DNA of 64,000 nucleotides, taken from contig NZ_BNCJ01000009.1 in assembly GCF_014656415.1 (NCBI RefSeq), forward strand, positions 1 to 64,000, read 5' to 3'. This document shows, piece after piece, positions 7,947-16,466 of this stretch (the stretch's first letter is position 1; each line of letters opens with the position of its first letter). Origin of the DNA: Seohaeicola zhoushanensis (GTDB lineage Bacteria; Pseudomonadota; Alphaproteobacteria; Rhodobacterales; Rhodobacteraceae). The translations under genes and the position numbers were made by a program. A model generated the notes under the pieces. It ran no database searches. It saw only the letters and a list, made by a program, of their open reading frames with translations, and had not been told where the DNA came from.

Positions 7947-10691
7947 ATGAACCAGCAGAACCACCCTGGCAATATCTCCTCCGTGGGCGACTATTACAGC
8001 GCCACGCAACTTCGCGCCGACCGATGGAGTGCGCTGAGGGAGACCACGGAATCCCTCAGCATCCACGGCATCGACACGCGGCAGGGCAAGAAATTGCTGT
8101 CCACCGCCGAGGCGTTGTTTGCCTCGCTGGCGCCGATCGAGGCCTACTGGGCCTTCCCCGGCCACCATGCCTTCGACATGCTGCGCCGCCAGCTCGAGGC
8201 CCGCAATATCCACGAGCTTGCCGTCTCGATCCGCCGCATTGCCCGCGCGCTGACCTCGGGCGCCTATCGCCGCCGCTCGATCCCGCTCTCGACCGATGAC
8301 ATCGACAGCGAGGATTACGAGGACGAGAGCAACCTCCCGCCCGAAGCCCGGGCGATGGGGCGGCCCTATTTCGAGGTGCTGATCGTCGACAGCGTGAACG
8401 AGCATCAGGAACGCTTCCTGCGCTCGAACCTGCACCGCGTCCGCCGCGCCGAAGACCCGTTCATCTACGAGCCGGTGATCGTGCCCAGCCTCGAAGACGC
8501 GCTGATGGGCATTCTCTTCAACCACAACGTCCAGGCCGTGGTGGTGCGCCCCGGCCTGGTGCTCAAGTCGAAGAACGATCTGCCGATCCTCAAGCAATAC
8601 CTGAACCGCGTCGGCGACGACGAGGATGTCGAGGGGCTGGCCCCCGGCGATCTCGGCCCCGAGGCCTGCCGCCTGATCGCCAAGGTGCGCCCCGAGCTTG
8701 ACGCCTACCTCATCACCGACCGCTCGGCCGAGGATATCGCGGGCATGGACCTCGGGCGCTGCCGGCGGGTCTTCTACAACCAGGAAGACTTCCTGGAGCT
8801 GCACCTCAACATCCTGCGCGGCGTGCAGCGCCGCTTCAAGACACCGTTCTTTTCGGCGCTGGTCGAATATTCCAAGCAGCCCACCGGCGTCTTCCACGCC
8901 ATGCCGATCAGCCGCGGCAAGTCGATCTCGCGCAGCCACTGGATCCAGGACATGGGCGCCTTCTACGGCCCCAATATCTTCCTCGCGGAAACCTCGGCCA
9001 CATCGGGCGGGCTAGACTCGCTGCTCGAACCCAAGGGGCCGATCAAGGAAGCCCAGGACATGGCAGCGCGGGCTTTCGGGTCGAAACAGACCTTCTTCGC
9101 CACCAACGGCACCTCGACCTGCAACAAGATCGTGGTGCAGGCGCTGGTGCGGCCCGGCGACATCGTGCTGGTCGACCGTGACTGCCACAAGTCGCACCAC
9201 TACGGCATGGTGCTGGCGGGGGCGAATGTCGTCTACATGGACAGCTACCCGCTCAACGAATACTCGATGTATGGCGCGGTCCCGATCCACGAGATCAAGC
9301 ACACGCTGCTGAACCTCAAGGCCCACGGCAAGCTCGACCGCGTGCGCATGGTGCTGCTCACCAACTGCACCTTCGACGGCATCGTCTACAACGTCGAACG
9401 GGTCATGGAGGAATGCCTCGCCATCAAGAAGGACCTGATCTTCCTCTGGGACGAGGCCTGGTTCGCCTTCGCCCGCTTCGGCCCGACCTACCGCCAGCGC
9501 ACGGCGATGAACGTCGCCAACAACCTGCGCACCCGGCTGCGGACCGAGGAGCACGCGAAGGAATACGAGAAGCAGCAGGCCCGGCTGAAGGATGCCGACG
9601 ACGAGACGCTGCTGAGCAACCGCCTGGTCCCGCCGCCCGACGCCCGGGTGCGGGTCTACGCCACGCAATCGACCCACAAGACGCTGACGTCGCTGCGCCA
9701 GGGCTCGATGATCCACGTCAACGACCAGGACTTCAAGGGCGAGGTCGAACAGAGCTTCCACGAAGCCTACATGACCCATACCTCCACCTCGCCGAACTAC
9801 CAGATCATCGCCTCGCTCGACGTGGGGCGGCGGCAGGTGGAGCTGGAAGGCTTCGAATTCGTGCAGCGCCAGGTCGAAACCGCCATGGCGATCCGCCGCG
9901 CCGTCTCGACCCACCCGCTGCTGAAGAAATACTTCAAGGTGCTCGCCGCCGGTGACATGATCCCCGAGAAATACCGCGAGAGCGGGGTGGAGAGCTACTA
10001 CGACGCCGAACAGGGCTGGACCGATATCTGGGATTGCTGGAGCCGCGACGAATTCGTGCTCGACGCCACCCGCATCACGCTGGCCGTGGGCGGCACCGGC
10101 TGGGACGGGGACACCTTCAAGACCCGCATCCTGATGGACAAATACGGCATCCAGATCAACAAGACCTCGCGCAACACCGTGCTGTTCATGACCAACATCG
10201 GCACCACGCGCAGCTCGGTCGCCTACCTGATCGAGGTGCTGGTCGAAATCGCCCGCGACCTCGACGACCTGCTCGACGACGCCTCGAAGATGGAGCGCCG
10301 CAGCTTCGAGAACCGCGTCGCCGCGCTGGTCGAACACGTCCCGCCCCTGCCTGACTTCTCGCGCTTCCACGACAGCTTCCGGCAGGGCAGGGACACACCC
10401 GAAGGCGACATGCGAACCGCCTTCTTCCTCGCCTACGACGAGGACAACTGCGACTACCTCCCGCTCGACGACGCCCTCGTGGACCGCCTCAAGGCGGGCG
10501 AGGAACTGGTCTCGGCCGGCTTCATCATCCCCTATCCGCCGGGCTTCCCGATCCTGGTGCCGGGGCAGGTGATATCCCCCGAGATCATGACCTTCATGCG
10601 GGCCCTCGACGTCAGCGAGATCCACGGCTTCCGGCCCGACCTGGGCCTGCGCGTATTCACAGCCGCAGCACTTCAAAAAGCGGCGAAATAA
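7947..10691 (+). CDS. Large Orn/Lys/Arg decarboxylase-type PLP enzyme
   Basis: The 914-residue protein has the inducible basic amino acid decarboxylase layout: a wing/receiver-like N-terminus (roughly 120-290), the PLP fold (roughly 330-680) and a C-terminal domain. Visible sites are TFFATNGTSTCNK for the cofactor phosphate, DRDCHKS, Asp502 in LWDEAWFAF, and the Schiff-base Lys578 in QSTHKTLTSLRQGS. It is well over 100 residues longer than E. coli-type enzymes. The extra length includes a charged insertion of about 60 residues (near 515-570) between the Asp and Lys motifs. The likely reaction is decarboxylation of arginine, lysine, ornithine or a derivative. Its partner is the ATP-grasp gene 22 nt downstream. 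Confidence 0.85.
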   Translation: MNQQNHPGNISSVGDYYSATQLRADRWSALRETTESLSIHGIDTRQGKKLLSTAEALFASLAPIEAYWAFPGHHAFDMLRRQLEARNIHELAVSIRRIARALTSGAYRRRSIPLSTDDIDSEDYEDESNLPPEARAMGRPYFEVLIVDSVNEHQERFLRSNLHRVRRAEDPFIYEPVIVPSLEDALMGILFNHNVQAVVVRPGLVLKSKNDLPILKQYLNRVGDDEDVEGLAPGDLGPEACRLIAKVRPELDAYLITDRSAEDIAGMDLGRCRRVFYNQEDFLELHLNILRGVQRRFKTPFFSALVEYSKQPTGVFHAMPISRGKSISRSHWIQDMGAFYGPNIFLAETSATSGGLDSLLEPKGPIKEAQDMAARAFGSKQTFFATNGTSTCNKIVVQALVRPGDIVLVDRDCHKSHHYGMVLAGANVVYMDSYPLNEYSMYGAVPIHEIKHTLLNLKAHGKLDRVRMVLLTNCTFDGIVYNVERVMEECLAIKKDLIFLWDEAWFAFARFGPTYRQRTAMNVANNLRTRLRTEEHAKEYEKQQARLKDADDETLLSNRLVPPPDARVRVYATQSTHKTLTSLRQGSMIHVNDQDFKGEVEQSFHEAYMTHTSTSPNYQIIASLDVGRRQVELEGFEFVQRQVETAMAIRRAVSTHPLLKKYFKVLAAGDMIPEKYRESGVESYYDAEQGWTDIWDCWSRDEFVLDATRITLAVGGTGWDGDTFKTRILMDKYGIQINKTSRNTVLFMTNIGTTRSSVAYLIEVLVEIARDLDDLLDDASKMERRSFENRVAALVEHVPPLPDFSRFHDSFRQGRDTPEGDMRTAFFLAYDEDNCDYLPLDDALVDRLKAGEELVSAGFIIPYPPGFPILVPGQVISPEIMTFMRALDVSEIHGFRPDLGLRVFTAAALQKAAK

Positions 10692-10713
10692 CAGGGGTTA
10701 AAGGAAAACAACC

Positions 10714-12165
10714 ATGGCCAAGAAGGTATTGAACAACATCTCGGAGATCCGCCGTTATTTCCACACCAACAAGGACCCGATCTATTTCGTCTCGGCGACC
10801 AACTTCAACCTGCTCGGCCTCGACGAATGGGTGAAGAACTTCAAATACATCTGCTACATGGATTGCTTCGACGGCCGCCACCCCAACGTGCTCTGCCCCT
10901 CGGAACTGCCCCACGACGAATTCCAGTCGATCGAGGACATCAACAACTACCTCCTGCAGCACAAGGAGGTGATCGACTACGTCAAGGCGCGCGGCGGCAA
11001 GCCCAAGTTCGTCTTCCTGATGTTCGACGAGAAGACCGAGAAGCTGGTCAAGGAACTCGGCGGCGAGGTCTGGTTCCCCAAGGCCAAGCTGCGCCAGGCG
11101 ATGGACAACAAGATCGAGACGGTCCGCGTCGGCAACAAGGCCAAGGTGCCCTCGGTCCCCAATACCCTCTCCGAGGTCAAGGACTACAAGCACCTCCAGG
11201 AGCTGACGAAGAAGGCCGGCATCGGTGACGACCTCGTGCTGCAATCGGCCTTCGGCGATAGCGGCCACACCACCTTCTTCATCAAGTCCGAGGCCGACTT
11301 CCGCAAGCACGAGCACGAGATCGTCGGCCAGGGCGAGATCAAGATCATGCGCCGGATCGACTGCCGCGGCTCGGCCATCGAGGCCTGCTGCACCGACGAG
11401 GGCACCATCGTCGGCCCGCTGATGACCGAGCTCGTCGGCTTCAAGGAACTGACCCCCTATCGCGGCGGCTGGTGCGGGAACGAGATCTTCTCGACCGCCT
11501 TCCCGCCCAAGACCCGCCAGAAGGCCCGCGAACTCACCTTCCGCTTCGGCGAACAGCTCCGCAAGGAAGGCTACCGGGGGTATTTCGAGCTCGATTTCCT
11601 GATCGAGAAGAAGAACGGCGACATCTGGCTGGGCGAGCTGAACCCGCGCATCACCGGCGCCTCCTCGATGACCAACCACGCCGCCTTCGCCCATGCCGAC
11701 GCGCCGCTCTTCCTTTTCCACCTGCTGGAGTTCTCCAGGAAACCCTTCAAGCTGAATGTCGAGGAGCTGAACGCCCGCTGGGCCGACCCGGACATGATCG
11801 ACTCGTGGTCCCAGATGGTCATCAAGCACACCGAGGACAACGTCGACATCATCACCCACGCGCCGCAGTCCGGCATCTACCGGATGCTGCCCGACGGCCG
11901 CGTGGTCTATGACCGCTTCGACTATCACCGCCGCGCGGTCGAGAACGAGGACGAGGCCTTCTTCCTGCGCATCTCCAACGTCGGCGATTACCGCTACGAG
12001 GGCGCCGACCTCGGCATCCTGGTCACGCGCGGGCGGTCGATGACGAACTCGTTCCAGCTGACCTCCAAGTCGAAGAAATGGATCGAGGGCATCAAGTCCG
12101 CTTATTCGGCCCGGCCGCTGCCGAGCGCCAGCGCCCTGGCGGATCACGCCTTCAAGATCATGTAA
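10714..12165 (+). CDS. ATP-grasp ligase (biotin carboxylase-like), substrate unknown
   Basis: This 483-residue protein has an ATP-grasp core. ATP-binding residues occur around LVLQSAFGDSGHTTFF, and the metal-binding Glu308 and Asn310 sit in WLGELNPRITGASS. It lacks the rest of a biotin carboxylase and no biotin carrier gene is nearby, so a carboxylase label would mislead. Stand-alone enzymes of this fold join a carboxylate to an amine through an acyl phosphate. Being 22 nt behind the decarboxylase, it may ligate the amine that enzyme produces or modify its substrate. No specific partner can be read from the sequence. Confidence 0.75.
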   Translation: MAKKVLNNISEIRRYFHTNKDPIYFVSATNFNLLGLDEWVKNFKYICYMDCFDGRHPNVLCPSELPHDEFQSIEDINNYLLQHKEVIDYVKARGGKPKFVFLMFDEKTEKLVKELGGEVWFPKAKLRQAMDNKIETVRVGNKAKVPSVPNTLSEVKDYKHLQELTKKAGIGDDLVLQSAFGDSGHTTFFIKSEADFRKHEHEIVGQGEIKIMRRIDCRGSAIEACCTDEGTIVGPLMTELVGFKELTPYRGGWCGNEIFSTAFPPKTRQKARELTFRFGEQLRKEGYRGYFELDFLIEKKNGDIWLGELNPRITGASSMTNHAAFAHADAPLFLFHLLEFSRKPFKLNVEELNARWADPDMIDSWSQMVIKHTEDNVDIITHAPQSGIYRMLPDGRVVYDRFDYHRRAVENEDEAFFLRISNVGDYRYEGADLGILVTRGRSMTNSFQLTSKSKKWIEGIKSAYSARPLPSASALADHAFKIM

Positions 12166-12182
12166 CGCCCTCGCCACGCATT

Positions 12183-12205
12183 CCCCCTCCCCTTGGGGGA
12201 GGGGG
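12183..12205 (+). terminator. GC hairpin after the ATP-grasp gene
   Basis: CCCCCTCCCC pairs with GGGGAGGGGG across a short loop, 17 nt after the ATP-grasp stop codon. There is no T-run, so termination strength is doubtful. It may simply be part of the low-complexity spacer. Confidence 0.4.
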
Positions 12206-12237
12206 CAGGGGGAGGGGTACCCCCACCACCCAAACCA

Positions 12238-12522
12238 CCCCGTAGGGTGCGCCTTCACGGCGCACCATTCCCCGAACCGTCCATGGGCCACCCCGCACCG
12301 CGCCCATCCTCAAGCCGTAGGCACCGGGCAGGGGAAGCGGCTGCCCCCACCCCGTAGGGTGCGCCTTCACGGCGCACCACCACCCGCATCGCCCCATGCT
12401 GCGCCCCGCAAACCCCTTGCCAGCCGCGCCGGGCAAGCGCCATGATGATGTGACCGAGGGAGACGCAGGGGGCAGGGCGAGGGGCCGCCCCCACCCCGTA
12501 GGGTGCGCCTTCACGGCGCACC
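12238..12522. repeat. Three copies of a 29-bp hairpin repeat
   Basis: Identical 29-bp units lie at 12238-12266, 12350-12378 and 12494-12522, all in the same orientation. Each begins CCCCGTAG and forms a perfect 8-bp stem, GGTGCGCC with GGCGCACC around TTCAC. The units are 83 and 115 bp apart, separated by unrelated C-rich sequence. They resemble REP/BIME-type intergenic elements. The 526-nt spacer from 12166 to 12691 otherwise holds no gene that I recognise. Confidence 0.85.
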
Positions 12523-12649
12523 TTCCCCGCACCACCCATGCGGCGCCCCGCGCCGCGCCCGACCGTCCCATCGGGCGGGCGCTTCTCCAGCCTCCCCGCG
12601 CTCACGCGTATGGTGGGGCGGAGCCATAAACCACGGGCCGCAATACGCG

Positions 12650-12675
12650 CAGCGCCCACCCGCGGTCGGGCGCTG
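12650..12675 (-). terminator. Hairpin downstream of the PIN-domain gene
   Basis: CAGCGCCC (12650-12657) pairs perfectly with GGGCGCTG (12668-12675). It lies 17 nt past the stop codon of the minus-strand PIN gene and marks the change from GC-rich spacer to the AT-richer island. It lacks a T-run. Confidence 0.4.
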
Positions 12676-12691
12676 GCTTGTGACTTTCGAA

Positions 12692-13240
12692 TTAACTTTT
12701 GGGAGGCTGGCCGAAGTTTATTGAAAGCTGAAGATCTTCTGGAGGTAGCGCTAGCTGGTGCGTGGAAATCGAGTTAATTTTTGCGCGGCGGGCATATTTA
12801 CAGACGTCTTCGTCGTCTGAGTAAATCGTATGTGCGCCTTCAGTTTTGGCTATCGCAACTATTTGCCTGTCGAATTTAACCTTGGTTTTTGTCGCATCTT
12901 GATTTGCTGCGTCAACACGATGGCCACCTCTTTTGATGGCGTCACTCATTTCAAGCGCGGCTTCTATCGCTGCTTTCTGGTCGAAGGGGGAAATCCGAAA
13001 GGTAGCCTGGTTGTTCAGAATCTCGAGGTATCTGGGCGCGGCTCGGCCAGCGTGAACCAAAACTTCGCTCAATACTGGAGTGGGAATGAGTATCTTCTCT
13101 TTGTCGTTAGACAATGTGTCCACCAAAAAGGTGACGCGTTCGGATGCATTTTCAACGGGGTTTCCGGTTGAGGGATCTTTCGGCGGACTTGCGCTAGGCT
13201 CCAAAATTAATAGGAGCACCGAAGTATCCAATACAACCAT
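12692..13240 (-). CDS. PIN-domain protein, probable toxin-type ribonuclease
   Basis: The 182-residue protein starts MVVLDTSVLLLILE, with the first PIN acidic residue at Asp5. It has a conserved Glu in TPVLSEVLVHAG and later acidic positions in KVKFDRQIVAIAK and IYSDDEDVCKYA. These fit the PIN metal site that cleaves RNA. The ATG overlaps the stop of the upstream gene (TGATG), so the pair is translationally coupled like a toxin with its partner. Base composition and codon use are clearly AT-richer than the surroundings, pointing to horizontal acquisition. A defence or stress role is likely but the target RNA is unknown. Confidence 0.75.
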   Translation of the reverse strand: MVVLDTSVLLLILEPSASPPKDPSTGNPVENASERVTFLVDTLSNDKEKILIPTPVLSEVLVHAGRAAPRYLEILNNQATFRISPFDQKAAIEAALEMSDAIKRGGHRVDAANQDATKTKVKFDRQIVAIAKTEGAHTIYSDDEDVCKYARRAKINSISTHQLALPPEDLQLSINFGQPPKS

Positions 13241-13986
13241 CAATGCAGTCCGTTGCCCTTATCTCTCATAAGTCTAGCCGAGGCCAGAGGGTCATCCAAG
13301 TCTTTCCATTCGCTGCCGTCAATTTCGCGCAGCATTCTTACTGTATCTTTCAAGCTATCATTTGTCAAAATCGTGAACTCGCTTACGCGAAATCGTTTGA
13401 GTAGCCATTTCCCGTCGTGATCCCGCAGCCACCTACCGACACCCTCAACTCGAACTGGCTCGTACATGTGTTTTGCCATGCGGCGTGCGACATCGCGAGT
13501 AGTATCGATACCCGTAAATCTTGTGCTTCCATTCTGCAGCTGGATGTGCACAGTTTCATCCGCACCACTTACGCTTATCAATATCCCGTCCAGTGTGCCT
13601 TCTTGGTTGAAGGGGCCAAACACGACCTCAGCAACTTTGTTAACGCCTGGGAAAGCTATTATCTCAGCGGTGGTGTCGTCGCCCTCGTACAGCCGTCCAG
13701 CGGCATTGTCTTCGGCTAATAAGCGGTTTATCTCTGCCGCAGCTTTCGTCGCATCGACACTGCCTTCGCCATTTCTGACTAGTCGCAGGTTCGTGGCCAC
13801 CTTGGGTGCATCTTCATTATCGACTTTGGTGACGAGCTTAGTGCTTCCTGTCTCGAGATGGTCAAAGTGAACAGCGTTTCCATTCCCCATAAGCGAGGCG
13901 AGCGCATGCATATACTGCGCCAGTCGGGCCATGGGAATCGTCTCGGGTGTATAGGCGCCGATATGAAACGTATATTTTGTATTCAT
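13240..13986 (-). CDS. Unknown protein coupled to the PIN-domain gene (candidate antitoxin or effector partner)
   Basis: I do not recognise this 248-residue protein. It starts MNTKYTFHIGAYTPETIPM, has no signal peptide or membrane segment, and looks like a soluble mixed alpha/beta protein. A central acidic stretch (AEDNAAGRLYEGDD) precedes a strand-rich second half ending in a basic tail. Its stop codon overlaps the PIN start, so the two are co-translated and probably interact. It is much larger than a classical antitoxin and shows no obvious ribbon-helix-helix or AbrB DNA-binding segment. It shares the AT-rich codon use of its partner. Confidence 0.6.
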   Translation of the reverse strand: MNTKYTFHIGAYTPETIPMARLAQYMHALASLMGNGNAVHFDHLETGSTKLVTKVDNEDAPKVATNLRLVRNGEGSVDATKAAAEINRLLAEDNAAGRLYEGDDTTAEIIAFPGVNKVAEVVFGPFNQEGTLDGILISVSGADETVHIQLQNGSTRFTGIDTTRDVARRMAKHMYEPVRVEGVGRWLRDHDGKWLLKRFRVSEFTILTNDSLKDTVRMLREIDGSEWKDLDDPLASARLMRDKGNGLH

Positions 13987-14038
13987 GTCGTCCGCCTGTT
14001 CGCGTAGCTTAACGCATTTAGTGGTAGCCTATCACTTG

Positions 14039-14051
14039 ATATAGTGTATAT
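14039..14051. promoter_or_regulatory. Short palindrome upstream of the PIN gene pair
   Basis: ATATA-GTG-TATAT is a perfect 5-3-5 palindrome about 53 nt upstream of the first gene of the island, inside an AT-rich promoter-like stretch. It could be an autoregulatory operator. The remaining gene-free sequence from 13987 to 14551 contains the repeats listed separately and no convincing gene. Confidence 0.35.
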
Positions 14052-14320
14052 GCAATAAAATTCAATGAACACAGAGCCTTAGGAAAACCGGTGCGATTTC
14101 AAGTTGTTGTGAGTCGTCCGTTGACCTAGGCGGCTCATGTGCGGCGTGTTAGGGCAAAGATCAACGGCGTGCGTCATCTGGGAATGCTCTCGTCCTGCAT
14201 GTCTACGCGCCCTCGGTAAGTTTGATAATCGGAGTTGGGACAGAAACTTCCTGCCACCTGCCCCAACTCTCTTGTCTGCGCCATCCCTAACAATCCCCAC
14301 CGTTTGCCCCTCCGCCATAT

Positions 14321-14372
14321 CTAGGACACCTCCCGCTCGCCTCCTCTCCGGATCGGCGTACAACCAGAGGCT
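14321..14372. repeat. Degenerate direct repeat, first copy
   Basis: This stretch (GGACACCTCCC, then CCGGATCGG and TACAACCAGAGG) aligns with 14501-14552 (GGACACCTTCC, CCGGATCGG, TACAAACAGGGG), 180 bp further on. The second copy runs directly into the start codon of the C45 hydrolase, so the first looks like a decayed duplication of that leader. Confidence 0.55.
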
Positions 14373-14484
14373 CCCCCTCCCGCCCAAAATCCACACCTCG
14401 CCCTCGCCCGAAACGCCCCCGTTTCCACCCGTCCCAACCCCGTCCCAGATCCACTCCCTCCGATAATCCCATGAAATCAATAAC

Positions 14485-14511
14485 TTGACCCCCCGTCCTA
14501 GCTGGGACACC
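14485..14511 (+). repeat. 27-bp dispersed repeat, copy A
   Basis: A 27-bp sequence beginning TTGACCCCCC and ending GCTGGGACACC also occurs, exactly and inverted, at 44580-44606. Its right half contains a near-perfect dyad (GTCC-TAGCTG-GGAC). It lies just upstream of the C45 hydrolase and may be an operator, a small mobile-element end or an attachment-like site. Confidence 0.7.
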
Positions 14512-14551
14512 TTCCCCTTGCCTCCCCGCCGGATCGGTTTACAAACAGGGG

Positions 14552-15541
14552 ATGCTCACCTTCCGGGCCATATCCGAAGACGAACCCGGCCCCAAATGGG
14601 CGGCCCTGTTCCGCGACTACTGGCCGGCCTACGCCCGCTGGTGGGCCCGCGAGGGCCTGTCGAACCGGCCCACCTGGCTCGAATGCCGCCGCGCGCTCGA
14701 GACCCACATGCCCGAGCTGATGCCCCTCTACTCCACCCTCTGCGAGCTGGTCGGCGGCGGCGATCTCGAGAGCCGGTTCCTCAGCTTCTTCTGTCCGCCC
14801 GCCTATCTCTCGGGCTGCAGCCAGGCCCTCTGGCCCGGCAAGGACCCGCTGCTGGTCAGGAACTACGACTACGACCCCGCCGCCTTCGACGGCATCGTCC
14901 TGAAGACGAACTGGCAGGGGCGCGGCGTGATCGGCACCACCGACGGCCTCTTCGGGCTGGTGGACGGGATGAACGACGCCGGCCTCGCCGTCTCGCTCAC
15001 CTTCGGCGGCCGGCGCGAGGTGGGCTCCGGTTTCGGCGTCCCCCTCATCCTGCGCTATGTCCTGCAGACCTGCACCACCACCGACGAGGCCGCCGCCGCC
15101 CTGTCGCGCATCCCCTGCCACATGAGCTACAACGTGACCGTCGTGGACCGGCACCGCCACGTCATCACCGCCTACCTCGCCCCCGACCGCGCGCCGGTGC
15201 TGACCCACACCCCGGTGGCCACCAATCACCAGGAGCGGGTGGAGTGGTCCTCGCACGCCCGCCTCACCGCCACGGTAGAGCGCGAACGCTACCTGCTGCA
15301 GCGCCTCTCGCTGCACCCCGACACGCAGGAGAAGTTCATCCGCGCCTTCCTGCGCCCGCCGCTCTATTCCACCGCCTTCGCCGCGGGATTCGGCACCATC
15401 TTCACCGCCGCCTACCGCCCGAAACACGGCCGCGCGGAATGGCACTGGCCGGGCCAGGTCTGGAGCAAGGGGTTCGACGATTTCACCGAGGACAGCCTGG
15501 TGCTGACCTTTCCGGGCTCGGTCGGACTGGCGGCCTTCTAG
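14552..15541 (+). CDS. C45-family Ntn hydrolase / acyltransferase-like protein
   Basis: The 329-residue protein resembles the acyl-CoA:6-aminopenicillanate acyltransferase (peptidase C45) family. These enzymes self-cleave to expose an N-terminal Cys, then hydrolyse or transfer an acyl-amide. The candidate nucleophile is Cys89 in YLSGCSQAL, followed by the family RNYDYDP segment (103-109), with GVIGTTDGLFGLVDGMNDAGLAV further on. The ATG follows AGGGG very closely. Its stop codon overlaps by 4 nt the 3' end of the convergent acyl-homoserine-lactone synthase. An N-acyl-homoserine lactone or other N-acyl amino acid is thus a reasonable but unproven substrate. Confidence 0.75.
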   Translation: MLTFRAISEDEPGPKWAALFRDYWPAYARWWAREGLSNRPTWLECRRALETHMPELMPLYSTLCELVGGGDLESRFLSFFCPPAYLSGCSQALWPGKDPLLVRNYDYDPAAFDGIVLKTNWQGRGVIGTTDGLFGLVDGMNDAGLAVSLTFGGRREVGSGFGVPLILRYVLQTCTTTDEAAAALSRIPCHMSYNVTVVDRHRHVITAYLAPDRAPVLTHTPVATNHQERVEWSSHARLTATVERERYLLQRLSLHPDTQEKFIRAFLRPPLYSTAFAAGFGTIFTAAYRPKHGRAEWHWPGQVWSKGFDDFTEDSLVLTFPGSVGLAAF

Positions 15542-16323
15542 ACCGGCAGTTGCACTTCGGGCTGGGCCCAGGTCAGCTGGTCCGAGACGTTGAAGAGCGC
15601 GGCCTGGCTGGAGGTGCCCTCGATCTCGAACCGCGGCCCGACCGGCACGGCATAGAGCCCGAGCCGCCGCAGCCAGCGCGACCAGACCGCCGGCACGATC
15701 CCGATCACGTGCCGCGCGCCTTCGCCGGTGGCGGTCAGGATCATGTGCTGCATCAGCAGGAACTGCACCACGGCGCGCCGCTGGGCGGTGACATGCTCGG
15801 TGATGAAGAGGCGTGAGGCCTCCCAGATCTGGTCCTCGACCGGGGCGGGAAAGAACAGCACGTCGGAGGGGATGTCGCTCAGCAACCCGTGCTGGGCGTC
15901 GCGCAGCATGTAGGTATAGGTGCCGCATTTGGCGGTGGTCGGGACGAGGCGGATCCCGGCCAGAATCTCGCCGAATTCGTGGATGATGACCCAACGGCAG
16001 AGCGGCGTGTCGTATTGGTCGAATTCCATGCCGTCGACATTGGGCAGTTCCCAATGCAGGCGATCGATAAAGACATCTTTCCGCGCCTTCAGATAGCGCA
16101 CAAGAAGATCGCCATAGGTATGCATGTTGGTAAAGGACAAAACACTGGCGCGGGCGCCGCCCAATTCCTTGAGATGTGGCCGGCGGTCGGACATCTTCTG
16201 GCCTGGCAGTACATGCGCCTGGCCCGGCGTACCGCGTACATGCGCGATCTCGCCGGCAGGCGCCAATTCTGGAAATGCCGACCACGCAGGGGTGGCCGGA
16301 ACCGTGGTTCTGGAATGCTTCAT
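15538..16323 (-). CDS. Acyl-homoserine-lactone synthase (LuxI family) with N-terminal extension
   Basis: This 261-residue autoinducer synthase joins an acyl chain to S-adenosylmethionine to make an N-acyl-homoserine lactone. All family landmarks are visible: Arg81, Phe85 and Trp91 (KARKDVFIDRLHW), Asp102 and Asp105 (FDQYD), Arg125 (GIRLVPT), Glu168 and Arg171 (IWEASRLF). About 60 residues precede the usual start of the domain. The ATG at 16323 has GAGG 7 nt upstream; MSDRR at residue 44 is an alternative with a weaker site. No LuxR-type receptor lies beside it. It converges on the C45 hydrolase. Confidence 0.88.
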   Translation of the reverse strand: MKHSRTTVPATPAWSAFPELAPAGEIAHVRGTPGQAHVLPGQKMSDRRPHLKELGGARASVLSFTNMHTYGDLLVRYLKARKDVFIDRLHWELPNVDGMEFDQYDTPLCRWVIIHEFGEILAGIRLVPTTAKCGTYTYMLRDAQHGLLSDIPSDVLFFPAPVEDQIWEASRLFITEHVTAQRRAVVQFLLMQHMILTATGEGARHVIGIVPAVWSRWLRRLGLYAVPVGPRFEIEGTSSQAALFNVSDQLTWAQPEVQLPV

Positions 16324-16436
16324 TAACTGCCTCAAAGCATTTTTATATGAAGGCTAGCTATACTTTTGCCAGATAGTCCACACAATTTTGCCACAATTTC
16401 AAAGCTGTTCCCCGAATGCACCGGTTACAAGGCAAA

Positions 16437-16466
16437 TGCCGCTGCGTCACCTTTGAAGCAGCGGCA
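16437..16466 (-). terminator. Hairpin downstream of the membrane histidine kinase
   Basis: TGCCGCTGC (16437-16445) pairs perfectly with GCAGCGGCA (16458-16466). It lies about 105 nt beyond the histidine kinase stop on its strand and is followed by ATTTGCC. It may end that transcript, or it may sit in the leader of the synthase gene. Confidence 0.45.

Noticed and set aside
10714-12165. Acetyl-CoA or pyruvate carboxylase biotin carboxylase subunit
   Set aside because: It has an ATP-grasp core only, with no biotin carrier or carboxyltransferase gene nearby; the neighbours are amine enzymes.
12238-12522. CRISPR array
   Set aside because: There are only three repeats, spacing is unequal (83 and 115 bp) and the spacers are low-complexity C-rich sequence; no cas gene is present.
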